Assembly (NCBI GenBank): GCA_022661535.1
Contig: JAKULF010000004.1
Coordinates: forward strand, 5,518,001-5,582,000
DNA: 64,000 nucleotides
Origin: Eutypa lata
Lineage: Eukaryota > Ascomycota > Sordariomycetes > Xylariales > Diatrypaceae
Direction of reading: 5' to 3'
In this document: positions 21,957 through 34,085 of the stretch, piece after piece
Numbering within the stretch: position 1 is the stretch's first letter
Layout: each line of letters starts with the position of its first letter
The notes under the pieces: generated by a model
What the model was told of the DNA's origin: nothing
The model's input: the letters and a program-made list of their open reading frames with translations, nothing else
The model's database searches: none
Position numbers and translations under genes: made by a program

Positions 21957-23924
21957 CTACTTGGAACGGGCAGCTTGAAGCCACTGCTCGATCCCTAGAA
22001 GCGCCCGACGAGGCAGACCCTCATATCTTTCCGGGTCGTAGGTGTCAATGAGAGACTGGCGGAGACGTTTCGCTTTCAAAACCAATATCTTCCTTGCCCC
22101 TGACGCATTCTCTCTCTGCACGAAGGCATTTACTTCATTTTCTAGCCCCTGCCGTCGTTTGCGCAAAGCCGGACCGTCCATCTCCTCTGCGGCACAAAGC
22201 GCGCAGTGGCATTTGAAGCCCCAAGTACGATCGAGTGCTGCAGTTCTCACGTCGTAATCGGTAGACTCGTCGTAACTATGCGTGATCTCCTCACCGGCAG
22301 CAATGCGGCGAGAGGCGCGAAGGACCATGAGGTCGCCCACGTATTCTTTTTTCGCGTTTGGAACACACGAGTGATTGATGTACGCTGCTCGAATCCAGAG
22401 GCCCGTGCTAGCATTGCTGATGTCTTCGTCCTCGCTCTGTTGGCCTGGGCCGAAGGCGTTTCGTTGGATGATATCATGTACTTGGAAGGTATCGATCACA
22501 GGGCTACCGTCGCTTTCGTGGACCTTATTCCCCAGGCCCTTGTAGTCGCCAAATAGATCCAAGACCTTCTCGATGTGCGATGGATTATTTAACAGCTTTT
22601 GCATCACCCCCTTGTGCAAGCCACTGGGGAACACTCTGATAGCCGCATCATCTCGGAGATCACATGTTAAGGAAGACAATGCATCGGGTTCGTGGTTCCA
22701 TACAACGCAGAAGGCCTTCTCGCACATGATTATCTCATCTGCGTTGATATCTCTTGTCAAAAACAGACCGCGACCGGCTCCGGGGCTTTCCCTAATCTCG
22801 GTATAATCATCAAAGCTTGCGACGTCGGGTCGCCCTCGGGTTTTGGATAGGCTGTTAACGACTTTCTTCCAATTATATGCACCAATAGATTGCTCTTTCA
22901 GACGCATGTTTGTTCGCTGCAGGCTGACCTTCGCGTATTGGTTATCAGGTTCAAGCTTTTCTTGCTCTGCAAAGTATGATTTAGCCGCTTCAAAGTCTCC
23001 GAGGTTGTATGCCGCGCTGCCGGCACGGTAATAGGCCTTTGCATCTAGTGCTTTCTGTTCTCGGCTATCACCATGTGTAAGAGATGAAAGCCCATCAGTC
23101 CTTGCCTCGTCGAAGCGTTCAAGCAGAAGGTTGATGTGGGAGCGGTTCCGGTAAAGGTCATTAAGCAAAGTCTTGTTCGACTCGTCACCTTTTAGAATCA
23201 AGTTGAGACCTTCGGTATAGTGGGCATGGGCTCGCCAATATTTCTGGGCACTCAGCGCAGCGTTGCCGTCTTCTTTGCACTTACTGGCCGTTTTAGCTGG
23301 GCCAGCTGATAAACTGTTTGCATTGCGCCATGACTCTGCGCTATCACTATAAGTGGAAATGATGAGATCTGACGGATGATCGATCCGGATCGTTGGCTGG
23401 CCCTGGTGATTGAGGGTAAAATATGGCTCTTTCACCAAAAACTCGGTACCAAGATTAAGAAGCTCTTGGCCATGCTTTGACTTATGCAAGAACACTTCCA
23501 ATCGCTCTGCATCGTCATGCGATTCTCCCCGCACAACTATCCAAGATGAAGCCTTCAATTCAACCACTGGAGATATGCGTCGTAGATATAGGACTCTTCC
23601 ACGGTGATGCGTTTCCATGCGAAGGTCGCGTAGTTCCATGAATTTTAGTGCTGACAGTTCGCTTGTACAAGGCGAATATGGGCGACCTACGCCATATGCT
23701 ACCATGGTCTCAGAACTGTTCTTGGACGCTCCATTCGCAGAGGCTGCAGACGCAAGGTCCTGCACCAGAGACGTCGATACCGCTTGTTGGGTGAGTGTCG
23801 TCGGATCGCAGGGCCCCCGCAGCTGCCCCATTTGCTCTTGACATTTTCGGTTCTGATCTTGCACCGTCTTTTTCACACGCTCAGACTCCTCTGGCGTCAT
23901 GAAAAGTGTATATTTGGCAGCCAT
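21957..23924 (-). CDS. TPR-SET domain protein (SMYD-like lysine methyltransferase)
   Basis: A single-exon, 655-residue protein. A tetratricopeptide block covers about residues 215-345 and includes KCKEDGNAALSAQKYWRAH and the following DLYRNRSHINLLLERFDEA-type repeat. A split SET domain follows from about residue 370: the N-part has GAGRGLFLTRDINADEIIM, and the C-part has the cofactor-binding AAYINHSCVPNA and the catalytic-site GEEITHSYD, then a post-SET cysteine cluster WGFKCHCALCAAEE. This order (TPR first, SET last) is typical of fungal SMYD-related enzymes that methylate lysines on histones or other proteins using S-adenosylmethionine. The key Asn-His and Tyr residues are present, so it is probably active. 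Its substrate is unknown. Confidence 0.88.
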   Translation of the reverse strand: MAAKYTLFMTPEESERVKKTVQDQNRKCQEQMGQLRGPCDPTTLTQQAVSTSLVQDLASAASANGASKNSSETMVAYGVGRPYSPCTSELSALKFMELRDLRMETHHRGRVLYLRRISPVVELKASSWIVVRGESHDDAERLEVFLHKSKHGQELLNLGTEFLVKEPYFTLNHQGQPTIRIDHPSDLIISTYSDSAESWRNANSLSAGPAKTASKCKEDGNAALSAQKYWRAHAHYTEGLNLILKGDESNKTLLNDLYRNRSHINLLLERFDEARTDGLSSLTHGDSREQKALDAKAYYRAGSAAYNLGDFEAAKSYFAEQEKLEPDNQYAKVSLQRTNMRLKEQSIGAYNWKKVVNSLSKTRGRPDVASFDDYTEIRESPGAGRGLFLTRDINADEIIMCEKAFCVVWNHEPDALSSLTCDLRDDAAIRVFPSGLHKGVMQKLLNNPSHIEKVLDLFGDYKGLGNKVHESDGSPVIDTFQVHDIIQRNAFGPGQQSEDEDISNASTGLWIRAAYINHSCVPNAKKEYVGDLMVLRASRRIAAGEEITHSYDESTDYDVRTAALDRTWGFKCHCALCAAEEMDGPALRKRRQGLENEVNAFVQRENASGARKILVLKAKRLRQSLIDTYDPERYEGLPRRALLGIEQWLQAARSK

Positions 23925-25600
23925 AATAGGCGATACTTGGTGACACCCTTATAACAACCAGCGAAGCGGAAGATCAAGCCAGTGATGTGAAAGTTGGTAG
24001 CTCCCCGCAGGAAGGCAACAAAAGAAGCGGCGTAAATTGAAGAGTTGTCTAAAGGAAAAATACCATAGGAAGATGCATAGGAGAGGAAAAGGCTCTAAAG
24101 TAGCAAACTTAATTGTATAGAGAATTTAGGTCTATAGGTTTTTACGAAAGGGGGAGCAGATACATCACTACCGTGTTATAGAATTACTTCGTGAAAAACT
24201 TGCATCGTGCGTTGAATGCGTTGAATGCGAGGGATGGTGCTTTACGTGGCGGTTTTTTATTTAATATTACAGGCGATCGGGCACAGGAGGTCTTGGTCCG
24301 CCGATTAGCTGCATTTTTTAGTTAGATGCTATTCTAAGGATTGATCTTCCCGGTCTGAGTCAGCTGGCTTAAGCTGTTCTCCTATGGTTACCTAAAACGT
24401 AAAGATCAGCCCTATCGAGATAAAAAAGCAAACGCCGGCGAAGGCTCTAGAGGATTCCCTTAGGGCCGCGGAGATCCGAAGCGAAATGTGTAAGTGTGTC
24501 ATTGACCAGCAATAACCGGTTATCAGTAGTTTCAAGTCTTGATTATGTTTTAACGACTTGAAGTCGCTTTATACAAGTATTTATGGATCCGTACCGCGAA
24601 GTTGGAGAGTCCCGTCCAAACCCGTAGTGGCCCGAGATGAGGGTGTTGAAGGTAGGGGAAAAGTGGATCCGTATTGTCGGTTCCAACACTGTAAATATAA
24701 TCTAGAGTCTAGTGTTTATAGCACGCTTATCTGCAGTGAGTTCTTAAAGCGTATATTTCTAGCGAAGAAATTTAATTACTCCACTATTTAGTAGTTAGAA
24801 TTAACATGTAATTAATATAGCTATTCTTTTAGACACAGCTAGCTATACTGTGATGCTGACAAATAAATAGGCTTCACAGTCTCATAAAACTCCGCCTACT
24901 CCAAGCCCACATACTAATACTGTATTTCTTGCGGGTATTGTAGAATGAGGTTGGCAATTGTGCGTTATTGTCAAAATATAAGCTGAAGTGGCGAGAGTTA
25001 GATAGTACAGTTCGCATGCCGGCGTTGGTGTATGATAAGAAACGGAATGGCTATAAATCATGCTGTCAATTTAATATCTCATATTCTCGATTATAGGATG
25101 CTCTTATCTTCTACTCCCATCCAATTGCTCTATCAGTTACCCCGTTTATATACTATATTATATCAGTCTTTAGTTACCGGTAACGGATTATGTCTTTGAT
25201 GTTAAAGAAATGTCAAAGGTTCGATAGTCTCAGGTTATAGTGTATCACAGGGCGATAGGAAGGACAGTGTTCGTGGCGGAATTCATATAATCATTAACAC
25301 CTACCTCGCTATAAATAAAGGGGGGCAAATACCCCTTTGTATATGTCGCCGAAGCTCCGCTACCAAACCTTACCACTTGGTCTCCACCTTATACCTATTG
25401 TGTACACCTTTATCCTTGGCATATACCTTATCCCCCGACAGCTGATAAAAGAGCTTCTAAAGCCCACTCATCCCAGAAAGAGGAGAAAGGAATCGTGCAT
25501 CTGCAAGGAAAGGAACTTCAAGAACGAGTGATTGGGGCAGAGCTCCAGCTGCTATTTTCTGACCCGCCGTCCTATTACGTTCTGGGTTGGAACTGGATCG
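23925..25600. other. Intergenic, AT-rich, no gene recognised
   Basis: Short frames only, none with protein-like composition over a useful length. Confidence 0.45.
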
Positions 25601-25669
25601 AAACCGTAGGTTTTAGTGCTCTGGGGACGCTGTATATTTATTTACAAGGCTAGTTAAGGAATATCGATT

Positions 25670-26008
25670 GGTGTTGATCAAGAACGACATTGGTGTTGTC
25701 CTTGAACCACCATTGTATTTGCTACGGTTCGGTCAGCTCACAACATATTCACTCAAGCCCATATCTTGTTGCTTACAGCAGGGAGCTAATTTATGATAGA
25801 TAAGAATGACTTTGAGAGTATAAGAAGTATGCAACAGTGTAGTCCAAGAATAATTTCGATTGGTTACGGTCTACTTGGCTCGGAATTTTCTACTCCAGAT
25901 CGCACAATGATAGGGGGCGATGTGGGAAACCCCAATTTCAAGGATAGCCTTGTTGCGAAGCTTTACATCCCACCGGAGGACATCAATGAATATGAAGGGG
26001 GGATCTAG
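25670..26008 (+). other. Possible relic of a coding sequence
   Basis: Two adjacent open segments look mildly protein-like. The second, 25793-26008, reads through a Gly-rich part and ends in an acidic IPPEDINEYEGG tail; the first lies just upstream in a frame ended by tandem stops near 25793. No donor-acceptor pair joins them convincingly and no domain is visible. Confidence 0.2.
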
Positions 26009-26510
26009 GTTAGATTGAGATAGCCTTGGGCATTGAGTCGAGGCTCTCGACTATGATGCTCTTAGCCAACAATGGAATTCCCTTTAGGGAACTGTCATCT
26101 TCATATTTTGTACTTTATAAGTTCGTAGAGTTGATAGTCATTGGTTTTCGTGCATTTCTCACAGCGGTGTCGTCTATATATATGCCAGGGTAATATGAAA
26201 GTCATTGATCTGCTAATAGTACAATCATAAGGATACGAACATAAGTAGCGTAGGTCTATTGCATGACCATTATTCAAATGTCAACTTTCAATTCATATGC
26301 CCTCAGTCTTCACTCAATTGAACGGGGAAGGAAACGTTGCCATGCAAACCATAAATTATCCCGTTAAACCAATTCAACTAGCGCCTAGGTATAAACTGTT
26401 ACAGCACATCACCCTGTGTGACTCGTTCAATATATACAAGGGAACAAAACAAATCTACCAGTCAACCCTCCCAGCCCCTACCCCATCCTATCATTTATAT
26501 GAACAGTAAT

Positions 26511-27557
26511 TTAAACTGCGATAGAGGCGGGAGTAGCCTCCTCCTCGATGGGGTCCCAGAAGCACCAGGTACGGCACTCGATGGAAGTGCGGGCAGGGGC
26601 TGCATCGTCGGTGCTGTTGTCCCAGAAGCCGCCATGGGGGCAGACCTTGTTCTCGTCGGAATCGAAGGACGAGAAGACGAAGACCTCGTCGACCTCGAGG
26701 CGACTGGCATAGCGGTACTTGTAGGCGGGGTGGTCGACGAGAACGACATCGTGGGCCTTGACGCCGCGCTGGTGCACGCGCGGGTCGTTGGACGAGTAGA
26801 TCTTGGCCAGGTTCTTCTCGTACTTGAAGCCACCCGGGACGTCGCTCGCGTCGATGAACATGAGCGGCCACCGGTCGACCGTCTTGCCGATCCCGCGCCA
26901 CACGTTGACCTGCGCGTACCGCTTGTACTTCTTCATCAGCCGGTTCCCTTCCTCCTCGCCGAATACATCCCGCACCCCGTTGGGGCCGGTCGTCAGGTCG
27001 CGGTCGGTGTGGGCGAGGGGCAGCGCGCTCGCGTTGGACTTGCGCGACTCAATGAAGTCGGTCGGCTTCTCGAATTGGTGCCGCGTCCGGAAGATGTACG
27101 GCTGCACGACCTCGGCCCCCGTGATTTGCTGCACCAGCTTCTTCACCTCGGGGAAGTAAGCGTTATGGATGAACTCCTTGCCCTCGGGCGTCCGGCCGTT
27201 CGAGAACTGCTCCGGGTGCATCAGGGTCTTGTGTGGGACCAGCTGGTACCCGTCGACGTGGAAGCTGGGCTTGACTTCGTAGTCCCGGATGTTCTCCACC
27301 GTGATGGGCACCTCCAGGGGCGAATTGCAGTTGGTGGAACCGCTGGCGTAGTCGATGTAGGCATCCTCGCCGTCCTTGGTGCCGTTGAACATTCCAGTGA
27401 TACCAGTCGTCGTGCGAACCTTCTTGGCGGGCTCCTCAACGGCCTCCGTCACAGCCGGAGCTGCACCCACAACCTCCTTAACGTCGACATCGGCAACAAT
27501 TACCTTGTCGGCAACGGCCGGGACAGTGGAGGCGACAGGAACTTCGGTGATCGACAT
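26511..27557 (-). CDS. AsaB/CmcJ/GA4-desaturase-like oxidoreductase
   Basis: A single-exon, 348-residue protein in GC-rich sequence. The family covers fungal enzymes annotated as hydroxylase/desaturase AsaB-like, which act in tailoring steps of secondary metabolism, and relatives of gibberellin desaturase and of cephamycin CmcJ. Recognisable blocks in order: DYASGSTNCNSP near residue 68, EVKPSFHVDGYQLVPHKT, IFRTRHQFEKPTD, an HTDRD metal-type motif, YAQVNVWRGIGKTVDRWPL, and a C-terminal VFVFSSFDSDENKVCPHGGF stretch. The first 45 residues are a low-complexity Val/Ala/Glu lead. The chosen ATG at 27557 follows a leader with stops in other frames; an in-frame upstream extension looks non-coding. 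No other biosynthetic gene sits next to it, so its substrate cannot be inferred from context. Confidence 0.87.
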   Translation of the reverse strand: MSITEVPVASTVPAVADKVIVADVDVKEVVGAAPAVTEAVEEPAKKVRTTTGITGMFNGTKDGEDAYIDYASGSTNCNSPLEVPITVENIRDYEVKPSFHVDGYQLVPHKTLMHPEQFSNGRTPEGKEFIHNAYFPEVKKLVQQITGAEVVQPYIFRTRHQFEKPTDFIESRKSNASALPLAHTDRDLTTGPNGVRDVFGEEEGNRLMKKYKRYAQVNVWRGIGKTVDRWPLMFIDASDVPGGFKYEKNLAKIYSSNDPRVHQRGVKAHDVVLVDHPAYKYRYASRLEVDEVFVFSSFDSDENKVCPHGGFWDNSTDDAAPARTSIECRTWCFWDPIEEEATPASIAV

Positions 27558-28018
27558 TTTGTATGGGGAGTCCTGTGGTAATCGGCTAGTTAAATATGGA
27601 ATAGGCGTGGTAGCTGAAGCAGTCTTCTTGGGTATTGGGGATTGATGAGGATATGAGGTGTGATAATCTATATGACTGACCAAGACATGATTTATATTAT
27701 CCAACGACACGGACTTCTGACAGCCTTAAATTCCTACGATACGGAGTTGCTCCAGCTGGTCGTATGATGGCAAACGCCTAGAAGAACTTCATCCAGGCTG
27801 TTGGGCTGGTAAGATTGACCTACGGAGGATAACGCACGTTGAGGAAGACTAATCACAGGGGTTGTGGTAGAGTGTAAAGTGTAATATTTAGTTGGTGCAT
27901 TGGATGCTAGGATGGCAGGATTGTGGGATCATAGGATGACAGGACGGGCTGATAATGCATTGGGCCGGCTCGGCATCCACAACCACAATCCCGGCGGGGC
28001 GGAGACTGTGGGTACCTA

Positions 28019-28031
28019 CGGCGGACCGCCG
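28019..28031. promoter_or_regulatory. CGG inverted palindrome upstream of the AsaB-like gene
   Basis: CGGCGG-A-CCGCCG is a 13-base palindrome about 460 bases upstream of the start codon, in a small GC-rich patch with further CGG triplets around it. Zn(II)2Cys6 regulators of fungal secondary metabolism bind CGG triplets arranged as inverted or direct repeats, so this is a reasonable operator candidate; binding is not shown by the sequence. Confidence 0.3.
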
Positions 28032-28089
28032 CGGAACATGGCGGAAGTTTGGAATTTCCTACGACGAGTCCGTTCCGTGAAACCTTAGA

Positions 28090-31000
28090 CAACTGACTAA
28101 TTTCGAGCCTCTTTTACTTAGCCACACTTGTCTCCCCGTCCATCCTCACGGCACTTCCTAATAAGATGGCACGCTAGTCAAAGTGGCACAGCCATCACCG
28201 AGAAAGAGACACTGTTCTCTTATCGTGCAACTCGATAGATCTATTTGTATCTGAATATATGTTTGGAAACCACTGGATTGTCCCTTTGTGAGAAGGTTGT
28301 GACCTTTTAGAAGATCCGGATTTGTTGTGCCACACTGCAAACCTTTAGCATGTCTATTTACCCCCTTTCTTCTCGTAGCTAGAGTATCTTTTTCTCCCCT
28401 TTCTCCCTTTCTTACAATAAGCGTCAGCTCAGAGTGAGAAACACCACTAGTATATGAAGTGTTGGGAAATTCGTCGACGGGAAAGTTGCAACGGAATAGG
28501 TAATGTGCTTCGTAGTCACTATGGTACAATGTCAGATCGCACTGGGCAGTTTTCTAGATCTGAACAACTTCAAAGGCGCTAAGTGATGATGAGCAAAAGC
28601 AATACGTTTGCGTCTGTGATTCAAAATTCCATTTTAGAAATGTTATTTCATTTGACGCATTTTTCTAGGAAAGACGGGTTGGGTTTATCTTCTACTTGCC
28701 TCTATGCTCCTGTCTGATCGAGTGTACATTACCTCAGCCATTACCTCAACAAGTAATCATAAACCATCGCTTATCAGTAAGATATATTGATTATTACTGT
28801 GTTGTAAGAAAACGTGTCTGAAAGGTGATCGATGAGCCATTTAAGTGTGTTATGACAATGTTCGACCACTCCGTCGTACCCGATATCTGCCCTCATTAAT
28901 ATGCCTGTTAGCCTAAGCTAACACCCTCCTACTTGCAACATTCTGCATGTATTTTATACGCAGTGGGCTGTAATAACCTCCCCGTTCCTCGTGTTGCTGT
29001 TTATCTACTTGTTTTTTCAGTGGAGTTCATGATAGATGCTCGAGAACATGTCCCAGAGACGGATCGCTTATTATAATGGATCCCGTGTTAACGGTTTGAT
29101 AACCCGGAACGCTTGTGCAGCACAACATAAACTCCGAACTCCCCGTACATCCCTTTTCGCCCATTGCTACATACACTATATGGCTGGTTAGTCACAGCCG
29201 AATTTACAGCACTACTACGAGGCCATGTATTAGACCGGTGTGTGTCGTTGGCCCAATATAAGAAACTCGTTGATGGTTAATTATTAGAATGGACTCTTGT
29301 TGCGTCCTCTTTAGCCGTGACATATTATCTCTAGGACTTTGTGATTCCGAAGAACGACATACATGAGACACTCCTTTTGGAGCAGATTTCCAAACCTAAT
29401 GCAAGAGCTGCGAAAATCATCACCAGAATCTCACAAGGAGGGAACCTATTAAATGAAGACACATCAGAGAGCATGACGTCAATGAATTTAAAACCCTCTG
29501 ACTGACTGAGCAACAACGGGATCTAAGGAGCTTGCTAAAGAGATTACGTTTTAAGCTTTTCAATAGAGTTGAGGTAGTATGCTATCTTGCTACTTAGGCG
29601 TTTATCCTCAGCTTATATCAGATTTAAGTCTCATCTCGAACAGCACAAGGCCTCAGAACTTGAAACTATAGAGAGCATGCCTGACTGAGTAAAAAAATAT
29701 AGAGAGATAAAACGAAAAGCGTCGACGCAACGAGGCTCTGACACCTTCCTTTCAGGAGCCGGTGATTTGTGTAACGGAGGCGCCGTGGTCCCCGGAGCGC
29801 CAGGCTTGGCTATGCGTTCACGTCGTATATTGAAACGATGTGACGATTATTATGCTTAGCGAGGCTATCTTCATTGGGCCCAGGCCGCGGGGAATGGAAA
29901 TACTATGCATAACAACGGCCCTTGGCGTTATTCACGCCGACTATTGTGTCACGATGATATTTGAAGGAGTAAGTAAATTGTGTGACGCGTCATCTATGAA
30001 GGATAGGTTCCATTATACCTGAGAGCCCACAATCCTGAGCGCATATTCTCATAGTACCCGATATGAGGCCTGCATCACTTTAAGGCTAAATAAGACGACA
30101 GCCGTGGCCATTGAATTCTATGATATTGCTGGAATTCCTCTTACGTACTTATTATCTACTGTCCTCGTCTTGTCGAAACGACCATTCTTTCGTTGTGTCG
30201 TCGACGGTAGTAAGGGGATCAAAGTTGCTCTCTCACCTAACCTCCGTTGAAGAAATCTCCAAAGTTGGAAAATCATTATGCCCCACTGTTTGAGCCGCGA
30301 GCAGAACGGTTGAGGGCCTCTCGTGATCTCTCGATCGGAGGATGACGCATCTGAGCTTCATCAAATTTTTGATTTCCCCATTGGCTAGCGAAGCCGTTGC
30401 TGTCGGGCATCGTTGCATTGTGTGGATGAAGAAACCCGGGTGCACCTTTCCGTTGCATCTGATACCACGCTGTCAGATGGGTCCACATATCAGTTTAAAC
30501 CCCGAAGATTCCTTACCTCTTACCGACTCCCGTCTTCCCTTGGGGACATGACGCGGCCTTTAAGAGCACAGCATTTCTTCCAAACTAGCCGGGAACAATA
30601 TAAATCATCGGGGCCTCCTTACCTACTACCTGCCGTCTCCTACGAGTTGTTCTCATCACTCCTGACGACTCTGGCGACATGGCAAACAACGCTGGATTAG
30701 ATAATTCGACTCGAGCACGTCTTACAGAAGCACCGGTGCAAACCGGCACTTTCTTCGAGAAGAAACGACTTGACCCACCGGCTCTTCGAGAACTTCCATA
30801 TGCCGAGTGACAATGAGCTCGGATAGCTCGGACAGACTCTGAATACACATCATTGGCCGTCAGATACATTCGCTGTTCCAGCCATACCGATTCGTGGGCC
30901 TGATCTGATTATTTTTGTTGCGGCAGGCGACCTGGGCCCGGATGGAATCGGTCGACAGCTCGACGCGACATATAATGGGGGCCATCTGCTGCTGCTGTGA

Positions 31001-34000
31001 CTCGCGAATACGGGAACAAGACGGGATAACATTTTGACGATACACAAGGCAATGGTCCAGCGCAGTCCAGACTCTCGAGGCAGTATCGGATCATAGCGTC
31101 TCGACCCTCTTTTTGTTTCTTTCCAGTCTCTTTAGCGGGCAGTCCCGCTGTCAGATCGATGCTTGTTGATGCACGAGATCGTATCTATGCACTAACTGTA
31201 CGTACCGTGTTTCTCCTAGGGTTGGGATAGCCAATCGCACGGCCGGCCTCTCGAAATGAAATTGACGATGCGCGCAAATCGCGGCCAGTTTCGGGACTAG
31301 CTATCCGCTAGCCGGATCTCTCCGCCGCCGTCTGTTCCCCGGCTGAATGCGTTCCCGGCCCCATGTATCGTCCCCGAACCCGTCTATCATGCAGCGGATC
31401 GAGTCGAGATCTTGGTTCAGAGAGGTCCTATCTGTCTATCACATCAAAGTCCGGACTAGTCTTTCGCCGAGAGTATCGAGTCTAGCCCACTCAATACTCT
31501 TGCCCCCCTGACGGCAGCCGCAGTAGTGTTGCTGCACCAATTCAGGCGCGTGGGCGATCACTCGACATTATCCAGCCCGGAAAGGGAGGGCAGTGTGGAT
31601 TAAGCGGGTCACCACTATGTAAGACCTCGAAATACGTTTCGAAATTCTGCGATTCGGATTGGATGATTGGAGAAAAACATTGCTTGGCACTGTTGATGGC
31701 CTCTGGTCGGCGTGGAACGGTACTGCAGAACGACACGATGCAACCTTAGCAATGTACGGATAATCGTGATGACAGCGGCAAGGTCGGTATTAATAAGAAA
31801 CTCCGCACCGTCTTATATGTCGTAAGTGTTGCAGGATTGAAGGAATAGAAAAATAGGTGTGGGAAGGCAGTTCTTAGGTGAGTGTGAGATCTATTGCGCT
31901 CCCGTAAGCTAATTATCTACTTCGTAGGTCGCCCAGTTTCGATCTCACTCAAGCCACTCGACGCCGTGGGCTGCCCGTTAGACTGGTGTCTTCGTCATCA
32001 TTACGTTTGTCCGTTATCTGTTAAGGTACCAAGACGCCAACGCCAGCAAAGCAGAACTGAGGCGGTTCCTGGGCGCGCCATCGTGAAGGCTAGACCATCC
32101 GGTAGTAAGCAATGTAACGGTCGCTATACCTGTTTGGGATACATACCCATATATCGGAGTCGGACGAATTGGGAGGTGTGGCTTTGGGTCTGACAGAAAG
32201 TACACTACAGTTAACTATCACCCACTCATAATCGAACAGCGAGACCCCCCACCCCTCCCCTGTCCATTCATGAATCTTACTAGTGTGGAAGTTAATCTCT
32301 AGCTTCAAGAGCTGAAGTACTGACCAATATCAAGAACAGAGCTGACATCTATACGCTCGGGTTCTGTGCCGCTCCGAACTACCGGTCAGCCCAAGCCTTT
32401 TTGTTTCAATCTTTAACGAACGGCAACATTCTTATCATTATCATAGTAACTTTTCTCCGTGTTGAGACTGTTCACCTAAAAATACCCTAACCTTGAAACT
32501 TATCTCATCTTACTAGGTATGGTGAAAGTGGGAACGGGCGTTAGAAGCCCTATGATACGTCGGGTATGCATGCGTATGTGCATGCACGAATGTAAGGGTG
32601 TGACGCAGAGTATGGACCTATGAACGTTCTGCCAATGTGATTCGCATATCAAGAGGAGTCTTCAGTTTAATAGTTGCAAAACTACTGCGCTGGCTCGGCG
32701 GACGGGGCCGCTAGTTCGAGTATCACAATGTGATTACCGGGCGGTTGCAGTTGCGGCGTTTATTATGGGCAAGTCAAATCCGGAGGTGGTATTGTGTGGC
32801 TGCAAGACCTTAAAGCTATGGCGTGACAGAAAGTCGTTGCGTCGGAGGAATACTTGATTCAGGGGCACGTGGCTAAGCAGCAGCCTTTCCCCAACAGTAG
32901 TAATAAATACTATATTTTTTTATCTAAATTGTGTGCAGCAGCGGAGTATCCCCCACAACCCCGATTCCCTTTACATGCTGACTGTATTATGATAACAACG
33001 ACCCAGCCTTACGGATCTCATCGAATTCTGTGGGGAGTGGGATTTGATCAGGGTTCTTGCAAGAGAGTATTTATTATTATCTACGGGGCTGAAAGAGGCA
33101 AATTGACTAAATAGGAAAAGAATATGTCGATGGACTAAGTTTAACCATCAGCTGCTGCTGTTGGCACTTATCATTAGCCTTTGGTGACCAAGGTATGTTT
33201 CCAAATTGGGTAAGACGATGCGTCGCTCTCCCGAAGGGGTCCAAATAATATTCCGTGTGGATCTTGTTCCCTACGTTACAGCATATCTTACTGCCTGGTA
33301 CGACAATATCTTTATTCGTATGTGAAGCGAAAATGTCCAAAGTTTGCGAGTGTTGTATTTGTCAAATTAGGTGTCTCAACGCCGTTACTTTTATGCAAGT
33401 TGTCTTCAACGTTGCTCGCGGCATGAGCCACATTGAACAGCTCTATACATATACTGTATGGTATTATATATCACTTATAGTGTCGCTCTGGGTCCGCACA
33501 CATCGAGACCATAGGCAGGGCTGGTTCTAGCATGATTATTTTCCCGTGCCATGTGTTTAAATCGCCTATCTGGCTCTAGAAGCTATAGGCGAGTTTAAGA
33601 ACCGACCCAATAGAAATGTCAGAACAGGTAATCTCGGGCAACACGGGTTGCAGGATGCATACCCAGACCCATCAGGTCTAGGCCAGCGCCACTTGTGGGT
33701 ATTCTTATAGCCTGCATGGCTGGGGCTTTCTGGATAGGACAAGGTCCCAACAATCTATGTACTTTTACCCTTTGCCTCTTACTCAATGGCGGTACAGCTG
33801 AACAGCAAGGCTTAACATCCGATCTAGTTCCCGGCGGACAGCGTCTCTTATTTAGGCACATAAGATCCTGCACCAGATATGAGACCTGTATGATATAAAT
33901 CTTTCACAACTCGAGCGGAGCTTATCAGGGACAAGGCTTCCCCAGATAGTTGCACACGGACGACGACATACATACCACTAGCTTATATATATTACCGGTA

Positions 34001-34085
34001 TCCCGCCTGACCCCTACCCAGAGCAACCATTCCACTCAACCCATCTCGACGTCCATACCTCGACATATCCATACACTTTATCACA
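28090..34085. other. Six-kilobase stretch without a supportable gene
   Basis: Base composition is ordinary and mixed, not RIP-like. Frames of 60-120 codons occur on both strands but none shows domain-like content, codon bias or consistent splice sites. The segment near 29.7-31.4 kb is more GC-rich than its flanks and may be old coding DNA, but I cannot name anything in it. I see no terminal repeats that would mark an intact transposon. Confidence 0.5.

Noticed and set aside
26418..27581. A 387-codon plus-strand frame opposite the AsaB-like gene
   Set aside because: It is a shadow of the GC-rich minus-strand gene: low-complexity Val/Gly/Asp/Leu composition and no domain.
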